From the NCBI GenBank assembly GCA_944326255.1, contig CALVDG010000001.1:62001-126000 (forward strand): a stretch of 64,000 bases of DNA, in the 5' to 3' direction. The notes under the pieces were generated by a model. That model was not told the origin of the DNA. It saw only the letters and a list, made by a program, of their open reading frames with translations, and ran no database searches. The stretch comes from an uncultured Bacteroidales bacterium (GTDB lineage Bacteria > Bacteroidota > Bacteroidia > Bacteroidales > UBA932). Shown here piece after piece: positions 23,616 to 32,474 of this stretch. Every line of letters starts with the position of its first letter. Positions within the stretch are counted from its first letter, which is position 1. Made by a program: the position numbers and the translations under genes.

Positions 23616-24866
23616 TTATTCGCGGATGGCTTTGATGCCCGGGAGTTCTTTTCCCTCTAAGAATTCGAGCATGGCACCTCCTCCGGTGGACACATAGCTT
23701 ACCTTGTCGGCATAGCCCATCTGGGTCACAGCAGCTACGGAGTCTCCGCCGCCCACGAGGGTGAAGGCACCTTTTGCGGTGGCCTCGGCAAGTATCCCGG
23801 CGATGGCGTTGGTGCCGTGTGCGAAATTGGGCATCTCGAATACTCCGGCGGGACCGTTCCAGAGGATGGTCCTGGACTCAAGCAGCACTTTTTTCCATTC
23901 TTCAATGGATTCAGGAGCGGCATCCATGCCCATCCATCCGTCAGGAATGGCGTTTGCCGGGCATATCTGTGTGCGGGCATTGTTGTCGAAAGCGTCTGCT
24001 GCGACTACGGTATCGGAGAAATACAGCCTGACTCCTTTCTCCCTGGCCTTGGCAATGGTATCGAGAGCCAGCTGGAGCTGGTCGTCTTCCACGAGTGATT
24101 TTCCGATAGAGCCTCCCTGCGCCTTCATAAATGTAAACACCATTCCTCCGCATACGATCATATTGTCAGCGAGACCGAGCAGATGCTCTATTACTCCTAT
24201 CTTCGATGATACTTTCGCACCTCCGAGGATAACGGTCAGAGGTCTCTGAGGATTGTCCAGTACCTTGTCGATGGCCTTGATCTCACCCTCCATCACGTAG
24301 CCGAACATCTTGTCGTTGGGGAAGTATTTGGCGATGAGGGCTGTGGATGCGTGGGCCCGGTGGGCAGTTCCGAATGCGTCGTTGATATAACAGTCCGCGT
24401 AAGAAGCCAGGTGCTCGGTGAATTTCTTCTGGCTCTCTTTCACTGCGGCCTTTGCGGCTTTCTTCTCCTCTTCGGTGGCGTCCTCGGCCAGTCCGCGGGG
24501 CTTGCCCTCCTCCTCTGCGTAGAAGCGCAGGTTCTCGAGCAGGAGCACTTCGCCGGGCTTGAGGGCGGCGGCCTGCTCATCGGCCTTCATGCAGTCGGGA
24601 GCGAACTGCACCTTAGTGCCCAGCAGCTCCTCTATGCGGCCGATGATGTGCCTGAGGGAGAATTTCTCGGCAGGTCCTTTCGGTTTTCCGAGATGGGACA
24701 TTATTATAAGGGAACCTCCGCCGGCCAGCACCTTTTTCAGGGTGGGTATCGCCGCACGGATACGTGTGTCGTCAGTGATGTTGAAGTCTGCGTCGAGAGG
24801 AACGTTGAAATCCACTCTCACAATGGCCTTTTTGCCACTGAAATCGTAAGAGTCTATGTTCTGCAT
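23616..24866 (-). CDS. pgk: Phosphoglycerate kinase
   Basis: A 416-residue cytosolic glycolytic enzyme that transfers phosphate from 1,3-bisphosphoglycerate to ADP. Motifs: [13 protein letters not shown] (substrate arginine), [59 protein letters not shown] and [10 protein letters not shown]. Length and order are standard. Its minus-strand promoter box TAAATTTG (24897-24890) lies in the tail of the upstream lipoprotein gene's terminator. Confidence 0.97.
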   Translation of the reverse strand: MQNIDSYDFSGKKAIVRVDFNVPLDADFNITDDTRIRAAIPTLKKVLAGGGSLIIMSHLGKPKGPAEKFSLRHIIGRIEELLGTKVQFAPDCMKADEQAAALKPGEVLLLENLRFYAEEEGKPRGLAEDATEEEKKAAKAAVKESQKKFTEHLASYADCYINDAFGTAHRAHASTALIAKYFPNDKMFGYVMEGEIKAIDKVLDNPQRPLTVILGGAKVSSKIGVIEHLLGLADNMIVCGGMVFTFMKAQGGSIGKSLVEDDQLQLALDTIAKAREKGVRLYFSDTVVAADAFDNNARTQICPANAIPDGWMGMDAAPESIEEWKKVLLESRTILWNGPAGVFEMPNFAHGTNAIAGILAEATAKGAFTLVGGGDSVAAVTQMGYADKVSYVSTGGGAMLEFLEGKELPGIKAIRE

Positions 24867-24889
24867 AATCTTAATTGCTAGTAATGCCG

Positions 24890-24923
24890 CAAATTTACAA
24901 AAAATCCGGGATAGCCCCGGATT
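24890..24923 (-). terminator. Terminator of the surface lipoprotein gene fused to the pgk promoter
   Basis: Minus strand: AATCCGGG (24923-24916) pairs with CCCGGATT (24910-24903) around a 5-base loop and is followed by TTTTTTGTAAA. The last bases of the T-tract form the pgk -7 box TAAATTTG (24897-24890), so termination and initiation signals abut. Confidence 0.75.
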
Positions 24924-24964
24924 CTTTGGTATTTCTTACAGTTTTTTAAAATTGTTATGTATGC

Positions 24965-26140
24965 TTACTCGGTGAAAGTAATGCTGCCCCATTCTGTCTC
25001 GAACCAGTTTGTGGCGGAAGCGGCCTTGGGCGAGGCTGTTCCGGTCCCGTAGTGCTTGTCGGCATTCAGGACAAGCTCGCATGAGGAGGTCTCGAAATTG
25101 AAAACAGGCTCACCAAGTCCCATGGAGGCCAGAGGATGCTCGTGTATCGTAAAGTCGCCTGCGGCCGGGAGTTCAAGCCGGGTCAGGGAACATTCCATGA
25201 AAAGCCCGTAATGGATATCCACGACCTTCGGCAGTGAGATGGCCGTGAGCGCTGTCCCCCTGAATGCGTAGGTGTAGACAGTGGTGGCCTCGGGCAGGTC
25301 TATCGAGTTGAAAGATCTGCAGAACACAAGGCACTGGTTGCCTACGTACTTCACACCCGGGCATACGATGGTCTCCAGTTTGGGGTTGTTCCATAGAGCC
25401 TGGCTTCCGATGGTCTCTACTTCTTCCGGCAGGATGACTTCCCTCAGTTCGGGGAAGGTGTGCTCTCCGTCCAGAAGGCCGCTGAATGCAAATGCGGGGA
25501 GGCCGTAGACTCCGTCCGTGGCCGTATTGCCGGTCCCGTCAACCAATCCGTCCACATCCACTTCCGGCCATCCTGTCACACCGCTCAGGTCTATGACTTC
25601 CACGTTTGTGCCTATAAGGGGATTGTCAATCCATGAGCTGTCCAGAGGGGACGCCGTGGTGGATATGCCGAGTGCCGCGAAGTCTCCGGTGAACCTAAGC
25701 TCGGTGAAACCGGCCGCAAGAGCCTCGTCGATAGCGGCACGTACCTCCTCAATGCTCATGCCGGTCATGTCGATGTTGCCATCCGATGCAGGTTCACTTA
25801 CTGTAACTGTGCAGGTTGCGCTCTTGTCCTCTACTGTGGCGGTGATGACGGCCTCGCCGACAGCTATTGCGGTTATCAGTCCACTTTCGTCCACAGTCGC
25901 TGTCCCGTTGTCGGAGCTTTCCCAGCTTACTGTCCGGTTGTCCGCGTTCTCGGGCTGGATTTCAGCTGTCAGCTGCCGTGTATCTCCCACCATCAAGGAA
26001 ACAGATGACTCATTCAGAGTTATTCCGGTAACAGGAATTGTGTCAGGTGTGTCTGGGGTATCAGGTGTCTCCGGGGTGTTGGACTCGCAGGAGCCAAGCA
26101 CGAACATACCCAACGTTGCTAAGACAAGTAAATTTCTCAT
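24965..26140 (-). CDS. Surface lipoprotein with Big_2 Ig-like and BspA-like leucine-rich domains
   Basis: A 391-residue protein from the ATG at 26140 with a lipobox (MFVLGSC, cysteine 18), then a short Pro/Asp/Thr linker (TPETPDTPDTPD). A bacterial Ig-like Big_2 domain follows (about 35-120, VTGITLNESSVSLMVGDT). The rest is leucine-rich repeats of the BspA/LRR_5 type (FPELREVILPEEVETIGSQALWNN, VYTYAFRGTALTAISLP). Such proteins are exposed on the cell surface and often bind host or bacterial ligands. It is a single gene with a terminator. An upstream in-frame ATG (26206) is not needed. Confidence 0.83.
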   Translation of the reverse strand: MRNLLVLATLGMFVLGSCESNTPETPDTPDTPDTIPVTGITLNESSVSLMVGDTRQLTAEIQPENADNRTVSWESSDNGTATVDESGLITAIAVGEAVITATVEDKSATCTVTVSEPASDGNIDMTGMSIEEVRAAIDEALAAGFTELRFTGDFAALGISTTASPLDSSWIDNPLIGTNVEVIDLSGVTGWPEVDVDGLVDGTGNTATDGVYGLPAFAFSGLLDGEHTFPELREVILPEEVETIGSQALWNNPKLETIVCPGVKYVGNQCLVFCRSFNSIDLPEATTVYTYAFRGTALTAISLPKVVDIHYGLFMECSLTRLELPAAGDFTIHEHPLASMGLGEPVFNFETSSCELVLNADKHYGTGTASPKAASATNWFETEWGSITFTE

Positions 26141-26343
26141 ACGTGTTTTATTAAAAAGTGATTCGTTATTCGTCAATTGAATGGATAATTTTATGCAAAG
26201 ATACAAAATTCTTTTAGAAAGTTGGAAATTTCCAAAGAGTCTTTTTCGTCATGTGTTAGGCCTTTTCAGTCGGCTGTCTCCTCTGTTTGATGTGTTTCGC
26301 GGTAGAATAATCCATCACTTCTAGTACAAAGCGGAATATTGCG

Positions 26344-26351
26344 TATCTTTG
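26344..26351 (+). promoter_or_regulatory. Promoter -7 box; transcript may be leaderless
   Basis: TATCTTTG ends 4 bases before the ATG at 26356. Bacteroidota transcripts usually start 5-8 bases after this box, which would place the start on or next to the initiation codon. Confidence 0.55.
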
Positions 26352-26355
26352 GGGC

Positions 26356-27306
26356 ATGAATATAGAAAGACCATCTGAGGACTGGAAGGATTACCAGCTG
26401 ATAGATTCCGGCGGTTTTGAGAAGCTGGAGCGTTTCGGACGATATACGATGATAAGGCCGGAGCCGAAGGCTCTTTGGGACAAGGCTCTGCCTGCCGCCG
26501 AATGGAAGCGGAGGGCGCAGACGGCCTTTACTCCGGGAGCCGGCTTCTCCAAGGCGGGGAAGGAGGACAGTGGAGTGTGGACCATGCTCGGGCGGATGCA
26601 GGAGCAGTGGAACATCGTGTACAGGCTGCCGTCGGCTGAGGATGTCCTGCAGGAGTGCGGCGGAGCGGAACTGCACCTGCGTCTGGGCCTTACAGCCTTC
26701 AAGCATGTCGGTGTGTTCCCGGAGCAGGCTCCGAACTGGGACTTCATCTACCGGCAGGTGGCCCGTCTGCGTGCCAACAACATAAAGAAAGGTATACAGC
26801 AGCCGCCTCGGGTACTCAACCTCTTTGCCTATACAGGAGCAGCATCCCTGGCAGCAAGGGCGGCAGGAGCTGATGTCACCCATCTTGATTCCGTGCGTCA
26901 GGTAGTTACCTGGGCCAGGCACAATATGGAGATATCCTCTCTCGACGGTATCCGCTGGACCATTGACGACGCTCTCAAGTACGTTACCCGTCAGGTCAGG
27001 CGCGGTGCCTCTTTCGACGGCATCATCCTCGACCCTCCGGCGTATGGCCGTGGCCCTGACGGAGAACGCTGGAAACTGGACGAGTGCCTGAACGGCATCC
27101 TGAAGGGCTGCGCTCAGATCCTGGCTCCGATGAACAGCTTCCTGGTGCTGAACCTCTATTCCAACGGCTATTCGGCCATGCTTGCGGATACCCTCGTGGC
27201 CTGCGCCTTCGGTCCGGCCGGCCGCCGCACTTCCGGTGAACTGGTCCTGAAGGATGATTCCGGCCGCATCCTTCCTCTCAGCGTTTACACCCGCCTTGAA
27301 CGATAG
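26356..27306 (+). CDS. Class I SAM-dependent rRNA methyltransferase (RlmI/RlmK-like)
   Basis: A 316-residue methyltransferase. The SAM-binding motif I is RVLNLFAYTGAASLAARAAG, the acidic loop is VTHLDSVRQVVTWARHN, and the catalytic motif is DGIILDPPAYGRG. The N-terminal part (YQLIDSGGFEKLERFGRYTMIRPEPKALW) is characteristic of the RlmI/YccW-like group that modifies 23S rRNA cytosines. The PUA domain of E. coli RlmI is not obvious, so the exact target is uncertain. The sialidase gene follows after 7 bases, so the two may be cotranscribed. Confidence 0.88.
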   Translation: MNIERPSEDWKDYQLIDSGGFEKLERFGRYTMIRPEPKALWDKALPAAEWKRRAQTAFTPGAGFSKAGKEDSGVWTMLGRMQEQWNIVYRLPSAEDVLQECGGAELHLRLGLTAFKHVGVFPEQAPNWDFIYRQVARLRANNIKKGIQQPPRVLNLFAYTGAASLAARAAGADVTHLDSVRQVVTWARHNMEISSLDGIRWTIDDALKYVTRQVRRGASFDGIILDPPAYGRGPDGERWKLDECLNGILKGCAQILAPMNSFLVLNLYSNGYSAMLADTLVACAFGPAGRRTSGELVLKDDSGRILPLSVYTRLER

Positions 27307-27313
27307 ACCATAT

Positions 27314-28417
27314 ATGGCGTGGCGGAGGATATTCTCAGTTTTGACTGCAGCTGTATTGTCGGCAGCTTCGGTGTCTGCTCATGAATCCGGGATCAGGCGG
27401 CAGGTGCTGTTTGACGTGGACAGTGAGGATACTGCGCGGGCGGTGTCATGTTACCGCATACCGTCTATAACTGCTGCTCCTGACGGAAGTCTTATCGCAG
27501 CGATAGACGAGAGGGTGCCTTCGTGCGGAGACTTGAAGTGGAACCGTGACATCAATATAGTGCTCCGTCGCAGTACGGACGGCGGGCGGACCTGGGGCCC
27601 TGTGCAGAGAGTGGCTGATTTTCCGGACGGACAGTCGGCCTCTGATCCGTCGATGATTACCGATACGGTCACAGGAACCGTATTCCTTTTCTACAATTTC
27701 ATGGACCACGACAAGGCCGGTGATGTCTATTTCTTTCATGTCATGCGTAGTACTGACAACGGTCTGAGCTGGTCCGATCCTGTGGACATCACTGCTCAGA
27801 TTGCACCGCCGGAGTGGGAGAATGATTTCAAGTTCATCACCTCCGGTCAGGGAACACAGACGCGCGACGGCCGGCTCCTGCATACGCTGGTCAATCTCCA
27901 GAAAGGCCTGCATCTGATAGAAAGTACTGACGGCGGCCTTACATGGCATCTGCTGCCGACAGCCATTGTCCCGGCAGATGAGTCCAAGGTCATAGAACTG
28001 CCGGACGGCCGCTGGATGATCAACAGCCGGGTCAATGAAGGCGGTATGCGCTGGATCCATATCTCTGAGGACAAAGGACGCACCTGGACATCCGCTCCTG
28101 CCCCCGAACTGCCGGATCCGGGCTGCAACGGGGCCATTGTCCATTATCCGTACTTCGGAGGGGATGACGGCTGTCTGCTCTTTGTCAACGCAGCTGATTC
28201 TCAGTACCGCCGTAATCTTACTCTGCGCTATAGTCTGGACTGCGGACGGACATGGAGTGAGGGGGTGACAGTTGTGGATGGGGACTGCGGATATTCGGAT
28301 GTGGCCGTCTTGTCTTCTGGCGAGATCGTGGTGTTCTATGAACGGGACGGGTATTCAGTCAATGAAGCGGCAGTCATCGCTCCGCATCAGTGGTATGACG
28401 ATACTGCGGAAAAGTAG
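27314..28417 (+). CDS. Exo-alpha-sialidase (GH33-like)
   Basis: A 367-residue secreted sialidase starting at the ATG at 27314, with a signal peptide ending near VSAHESG. The YRIP motif (the FRIP equivalent that carries a catalytic arginine) is followed by five Asp-box repeats: STDGGRTW, STDNGLSW, STDGGLTW, SEDKGRTW and SLDCGRTW. Downstream are NSRVNEGG and the terminal VVFYERDGYSVNEA with the tyrosine/glutamate pair. It should release terminal sialic acids from mucins or other glycans in the periplasm or at the surface. No sialic-acid catabolic genes are adjacent. Confidence 0.9.
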   Translation: MAWRRIFSVLTAAVLSAASVSAHESGIRRQVLFDVDSEDTARAVSCYRIPSITAAPDGSLIAAIDERVPSCGDLKWNRDINIVLRRSTDGGRTWGPVQRVADFPDGQSASDPSMITDTVTGTVFLFYNFMDHDKAGDVYFFHVMRSTDNGLSWSDPVDITAQIAPPEWENDFKFITSGQGTQTRDGRLLHTLVNLQKGLHLIESTDGGLTWHLLPTAIVPADESKVIELPDGRWMINSRVNEGGMRWIHISEDKGRTWTSAPAPELPDPGCNGAIVHYPYFGGDDGCLLFVNAADSQYRRNLTLRYSLDCGRTWSEGVTVVDGDCGYSDVAVLSSGEIVVFYERDGYSVNEAAVIAPHQWYDDTAEK

Positions 28418-28437
28418 GGACGGAGATAGAGAAAGAG

Positions 28438-28468
28438 TTTTGGAAAACCGTGTAATTTTCTACCTTTG
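28438..28468 (+). promoter_or_regulatory. Promoter of the C10 protease gene
   Basis: TTTTG at 28438-28442 and TACCTTTG at 28461-28468 with an 18-base gap form a Bacteroidota promoter 32 bases before the GTG start codon. Confidence 0.6.
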
Positions 28469-28500
28469 CAAGTTGTTGAAACTCTTAAATACATAGTACA

Positions 28501-29910
28501 GTGAAAAAATTATTCTTAATTCTTGCCTCGTTGCTGTCATGGACGTTGGCGGTACAAGCGGAGAATGTAACAGGTGAGCGGGCTGCGGAGGCGGCTTCGG
28601 CATTTTTCCGCTCAGCCCAGGCAAAAGGTATGAAAATGGCTTCCGCCGTTTCCTTGAAAATGGTGATGAGCAGCAGCGCTTTTTCAAGCAGTCAGTCTTC
28701 TGATGATCCGGCGTTTTATGTTTTCAACAATACTTCCGGCCCGGGATTCGTTATCATAGCAGGTGATGACGCGGTGAGGCCGGTTTTGGGCTATTCGTTT
28801 GAGAACAATTTCCCGGAAGGGAGGACTCTCCCCCCGAATCTGAGCGCATGGCTGGAGGGAACGGCGAGAGGTGTCGGTATGGTCAGAAAGAGCGGAGTAA
28901 GGCCTGCGAAGTCGGCTTCTGAGGCTTGGGAAGCCGCCGCTCCCGGTACGCCGGTGAGGAAATTGGAGACAGCCAAGTGGGATCAGGACGATCCTTATTA
29001 CCGACTTTGTCCTGAAATGTACGGGAATCTCAGCGTCACTGGTTGTACGGCTACTGCTCTCGCTATAGTGATGCGCTACCACAAATGGCCGAAGAGAGGT
29101 ACTGGTGAACTGCCCGGATATTATACATATTCGTATCATTTCTGGGTAGATGGCGTTAAACTCGGCCATACTTATGATTGGGACAATATGCCCCTGCGCT
29201 ACTACGACGACTATGGCAATCCGACTTTTACTGATGCTGAGGCAGAGGCGGTTGCTGTTCTGATGCGGGATTGCGGCATACTTATGGAGTCGGATTACTC
29301 TCCCTACTCTACCGGCGCATTGACGGATGACATTCCCGGGCCGCTGGTTGAGAACATGGGGTATGATTCCGGACTGCAGTATGTCTTTAAGAATAGATAC
29401 AGGGCATCCGAATGGGTGGATCTGATGAAGAATGAGATTGACAGTGACCGGCCGATACTCTACGGAGGCTATACCACAGACTGGGCCGGACATTCCTTTG
29501 TTCTGGACGGCTATGACTCTCAAGACTATTTCAGTGTCAACTGGGGTTGGGGCGGCATGTCGGACGGGTATTTTGACATAGATATACTGGACCCTTATGA
29601 GCAGGGACTCGGAGGAGCCGACGAGGGCTTCAGCGTGGCCCAGGATGCCATCATAAACATCATGCCTTCTAAGGATGCCCCTCTGGACGAGAATACTTCG
29701 GTCACGTATAATAGGCCGGAGGACAGGATTACGGTGAAGACTCTGACGGGAGTAGAGGTCGCTTTGACAGACAGTAAGGGAACCGTGCTGGCGGAGGCTG
29801 TGGCTGAGGCCGGAGAGGCTTCTTTCAATATTTCTGACTACGAAGACCGTGTCTTTGTCCTGCGTGTGGACAATGGCCGTCAGTCTATAGAAGTGACACT
29901 TGAATTCTGA
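28501..29910 (+). CDS. C10-family cysteine protease (streptopain-like)
   Basis: A 469-residue secreted protease starting at GTG, with a signal peptide (residues 1-20, ending AVQA). A propeptide of about 140 residues follows (FYVFNNTSGPGFVIIAGDDAVRPVLGYS). The mature papain-fold domain has catalytic C182 in VTGCTATALAIVM, H331 in WAGHSFVLDGY and the NWGWGG motif. Bacteroides relatives cleave host proteins at the cell surface. A short beta-rich C-terminal domain (about 400-469) is present. The BACON lipoprotein follows after 18 bases. Confidence 0.92.
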   Translation: MKKLFLILASLLSWTLAVQAENVTGERAAEAASAFFRSAQAKGMKMASAVSLKMVMSSSAFSSSQSSDDPAFYVFNNTSGPGFVIIAGDDAVRPVLGYSFENNFPEGRTLPPNLSAWLEGTARGVGMVRKSGVRPAKSASEAWEAAAPGTPVRKLETAKWDQDDPYYRLCPEMYGNLSVTGCTATALAIVMRYHKWPKRGTGELPGYYTYSYHFWVDGVKLGHTYDWDNMPLRYYDDYGNPTFTDAEAEAVAVLMRDCGILMESDYSPYSTGALTDDIPGPLVENMGYDSGLQYVFKNRYRASEWVDLMKNEIDSDRPILYGGYTTDWAGHSFVLDGYDSQDYFSVNWGWGGMSDGYFDIDILDPYEQGLGGADEGFSVAQDAIINIMPSKDAPLDENTSVTYNRPEDRITVKTLTGVEVALTDSKGTVLAEAVAEAGEASFNISDYEDRVFVLRVDNGRQSIEVTLEF

Positions 29911-29928
29911 CAATAAAAACGAAATACA

Positions 29929-30525
29929 ATGAAGACGATATACAAGATAGCAGTAGTAATGGCGGCTGTTCTGGCAGTAATGGCCTGTCGTGATGATGAA
30001 CATTCGCTGAATCCGGAAGTGACTGTCACAGGTGGAACTCTGGTCAATGCGGAAGGCGGCAGTATAGTTCTTAAACTGACATCCACTGCATCGTGGACTG
30101 CGGAGATGGATCAGGAATGGTGTACTGTGTCTCCTGCGGAAGGGGATGCCGGTGAATACGATCTGGTCCTGACTGTCGAGGCCAATGGAAGCAGTGAGGA
30201 CCGCAGTGCGGAACTTATAGTGTTCTCCGGTTCTGTTGTGTACAGTACGGTTATTCTCCAGGAAGGAGGTGTTGCCCGCGATGCTTTGACCGTGTCGCAT
30301 TACGGCAGCAGTTTCACTGCGCCGTTAGTTACTGGAGATTCTCTCAGCGAAGCCAGAATATCATGGGGAGACGGTTCTGCTGAGAAGGATTACATTCCCG
30401 GAGAGGAGTATGAATATGACGGGGAGGGGTCTTATGATACTGTGGTGTCGGCTTATGGTATTGAGGAGATTACTGTGCAGAGCCTGAAAGGCGTGACCTC
30501 CATATCGCTGTCGGAAACCATGTGA
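29929..30525 (+). CDS. BACON-domain lipoprotein downstream of the C10 protease
   Basis: A 198-residue protein with a lipobox (VMAC, cysteine 20). An N-terminal BACON-type beta-sandwich (about 30-115: GGSIVLKLTSTASWTAEMDQEWCTVSPAEGDAG) shows the conserved tryptophan and W-C-T-V-S-P pattern. The second half is a small uncharacterised domain ending in short LRR-like text (ITVQSLKGVTSISL). C10 proteases in Bacteroides are often paired with small inhibitor-like proteins. Whether this one inhibits, anchors or merely accompanies the protease is unknown. Confidence 0.78.
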   Translation: MKTIYKIAVVMAAVLAVMACRDDEHSLNPEVTVTGGTLVNAEGGSIVLKLTSTASWTAEMDQEWCTVSPAEGDAGEYDLVLTVEANGSSEDRSAELIVFSGSVVYSTVILQEGGVARDALTVSHYGSSFTAPLVTGDSLSEARISWGDGSAEKDYIPGEEYEYDGEGSYDTVVSAYGIEEITVQSLKGVTSISLSETM

Positions 30526-30600
30526 TGATGAACGCATCTCGTCATATTTTTACTATCTTTGTTGGATAATTTGAGCGAATTAACGGAATAAATAGTATAT

Positions 30601-31527
30601 ATGCTTGACGTTCTTGCTATTACTTGGAATGTTGATCCGGACATCCTCTCTATAGGAAACTTCCATCTGAGATGGTACAGCGTACTTTTCGTAGCCGGAC
30701 TTTTCCCTATCGGTTATTATATCATGCGCTCTTTCTACAAACGGGAGGGACTGCCTGTGGAACTGCTGGACCCTCTGCTGTTTGCGCTTTTTATCGGAAC
30801 GCTTGTCGGTGCCCGGCTGGGACACTGCATCGCTTACGATCCCGTATATTATTTCTCCCATCCATGGAAGATTCTCATGACCTGGGAAGGCGGCCTGGCC
30901 TCGCATGGCGGGGCGGTCGGCGTACTGCTGGCCATGTGGTGGTACGTTCATAAGTACGGCAGGAAATACGGCTTCGGATATATCCAGATCATTGACCGCC
31001 TGGTGATACCTATCTGCTTCGCAGGTATGATGATACGTCTGGGCAATCTGATGAACTCCGAGATTTACGGCATACAGACTGATCTGCCGTGGGGCTTTAT
31101 CTTCGTCCGTGACGGTCAGACGCTTCCGCACCATCCGACCCAGATATACGAGGCCCTGAGCTACCTGATTCTCGGGCTGGTGCTGCTCTGGCTGTACAGG
31201 ACCAAGCTGGATAAGCTGCGTACCGGTACCATCTTCGGAATATTCCTGATAGTGCTTTTCGGCATGAGATTCCTGATCGAGTTCATCAAGGAAGATCAGT
31301 CGGATTTCGAGGCCGGTATGGTTCTTAATATGGGACAGTGGCTGAGCGTGCCGTTTATTATCGCAGGCATACTGATTCTGGTGTGGAGCTTCAGGAAAGC
31401 GGGTCCTGCGGCCATACATGTGCCTCAGGCGGCCTTGAAAGGTGGCGGACAGCCTGCACAGGCTCCGAAAAAGCCCAAGGGCAAGACCCCGCTTACTCAT
31501 GTTCATTCAAATTCGCAAAATCAATAA
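30601..31527 (+). CDS. lgt: Prolipoprotein diacylglyceryl transferase
   Basis: A 308-residue inner-membrane enzyme that attaches diacylglycerol to the lipobox cysteine of prolipoproteins. About seven hydrophobic helices are visible. The Lgt signature WEGGLASHGGAVGVL and the downstream GARLGHCIAYDP and EFIKEDQ segments are conserved. The tail is Lys/Pro-rich. A TATCTTTG promoter box (30554-30561) precedes it. It is followed after 13 bases by trxB. The many lipoproteins in this window depend on this activity. Confidence 0.95.
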   Translation: MLDVLAITWNVDPDILSIGNFHLRWYSVLFVAGLFPIGYYIMRSFYKREGLPVELLDPLLFALFIGTLVGARLGHCIAYDPVYYFSHPWKILMTWEGGLASHGGAVGVLLAMWWYVHKYGRKYGFGYIQIIDRLVIPICFAGMMIRLGNLMNSEIYGIQTDLPWGFIFVRDGQTLPHHPTQIYEALSYLILGLVLLWLYRTKLDKLRTGTIFGIFLIVLFGMRFLIEFIKEDQSDFEAGMVLNMGQWLSVPFIIAGILILVWSFRKAGPAAIHVPQAALKGGGQPAQAPKKPKGKTPLTHVHSNSQNQ

Positions 31528-31540
31528 ACACATTACAGAT

Positions 31541-32473
31541 ATGGCAAACGAGAGAATACAATTACTCATTATCGGCAGCGGCCCTGCCGGTTACACAGCG
31601 GCTATCTATGCCTGTAGGGCAAACCTGAAAGCTGTGGTGTATGAGGGCATACAGCCTGGTGGACAGCTTACGACCACGACAGAGATAGAGAACTTCCCCG
31701 GTTATCCCAACGGAGTCCAGGGACAGCAGATGATGGACGATTTCAGGGCTCAGGCCGAAAGATTCGGAGCCGATGTCCGTTTCGGCATAGTGACTAAAGT
31801 GGATTTCTCGGAAAGACCGTTCAAGGTTCAGATAGACGATGAGAAATGGGTGGAGGCTGATGCTGTCATCATAGCCACCGGCGCTACGGCCCGTTATCTC
31901 GGTCTGGAGTCCGAGGAAAAATTCAGGGGCCAGGGCGTGTCGGCCTGCGCCACCTGTGACGGCTTCTTCTACAGAGGCAAGGACGTGGCTGTAGTCGGTG
32001 GCGGTGATACTGCATGTGAGGAGGCCACTTATTTGGCGTCGCTCTGCCGCAAGGTCTACATGATTGTGCGCCGCAATGTGTTCCGTGCTTCAAAGGCCAT
32101 GCAGGAGAGGGTGTTCAATACACCCAATATCGAAGTGCTCTGGGAACATCAGACCAAGGAGATCATCGGTAACGACATGGGTGTGACCGGAGCTGTGCTG
32201 CGCCGCAACGACGGCACTGAGACCACCATCTCCATCGACGGCTTCTTCCTGGCCATCGGTCACCATCCCAACTCCGATGTGTTCAAGGAGTGGATTGATA
32301 CCAATGAGGAAGGCTACATCATCACCGACGGCAAGAGCACCCGTACTTCCCGCCCCGGCATATTCGCGGCCGGAGACGTACAGGACCCGACCTACCGTCA
32401 GGCCATCAACGCCGCCGCCTCAGGATGCCGCGCCGCCATGGATGCCGAGAAATATTTAGCAGAGAACAAGTAG
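31541..32473 (+). CDS. trxB: Thioredoxin reductase
   Basis: A 310-residue flavoprotein starting at the ATG at 31541 (MANERIQLLIIGSGPAG). The FAD-binding GSGPAG, active-site C136-A-T-C139 in SACATCDGFFY, NADPH-binding VVGGGDTACEEATYL and the C-terminal FAAGDVQDPTYRQ motif are all present. It reduces thioredoxin with NADPH in the cytoplasm, and could feed electrons to the DsbD/thioredoxin systems seen elsewhere in the window. It lies between lgt and cyuA with minimal spacing (1 base to cyuA), so they form an operon. Confidence 0.96.
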   Translation: MANERIQLLIIGSGPAGYTAAIYACRANLKAVVYEGIQPGGQLTTTTEIENFPGYPNGVQGQQMMDDFRAQAERFGADVRFGIVTKVDFSERPFKVQIDDEKWVEADAVIIATGATARYLGLESEEKFRGQGVSACATCDGFFYRGKDVAVVGGGDTACEEATYLASLCRKVYMIVRRNVFRASKAMQERVFNTPNIEVLWEHQTKEIIGNDMGVTGAVLRRNDGTETTISIDGFFLAIGHHPNSDVFKEWIDTNEEGYIITDGKSTRTSRPGIFAAGDVQDPTYRQAINAAASGCRAAMDAEKYLAENK

Positions 32474-32474
32474 C

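Noticed and set aside
28684..30300. A 538-codon minus-strand open frame over the C10 protease and BACON lipoprotein.
   Set aside because: It is a shadow of two well-supported plus-strand genes with signal peptides and catalytic residues. Its translation is rich in His, Arg and Ser without a recognisable fold.
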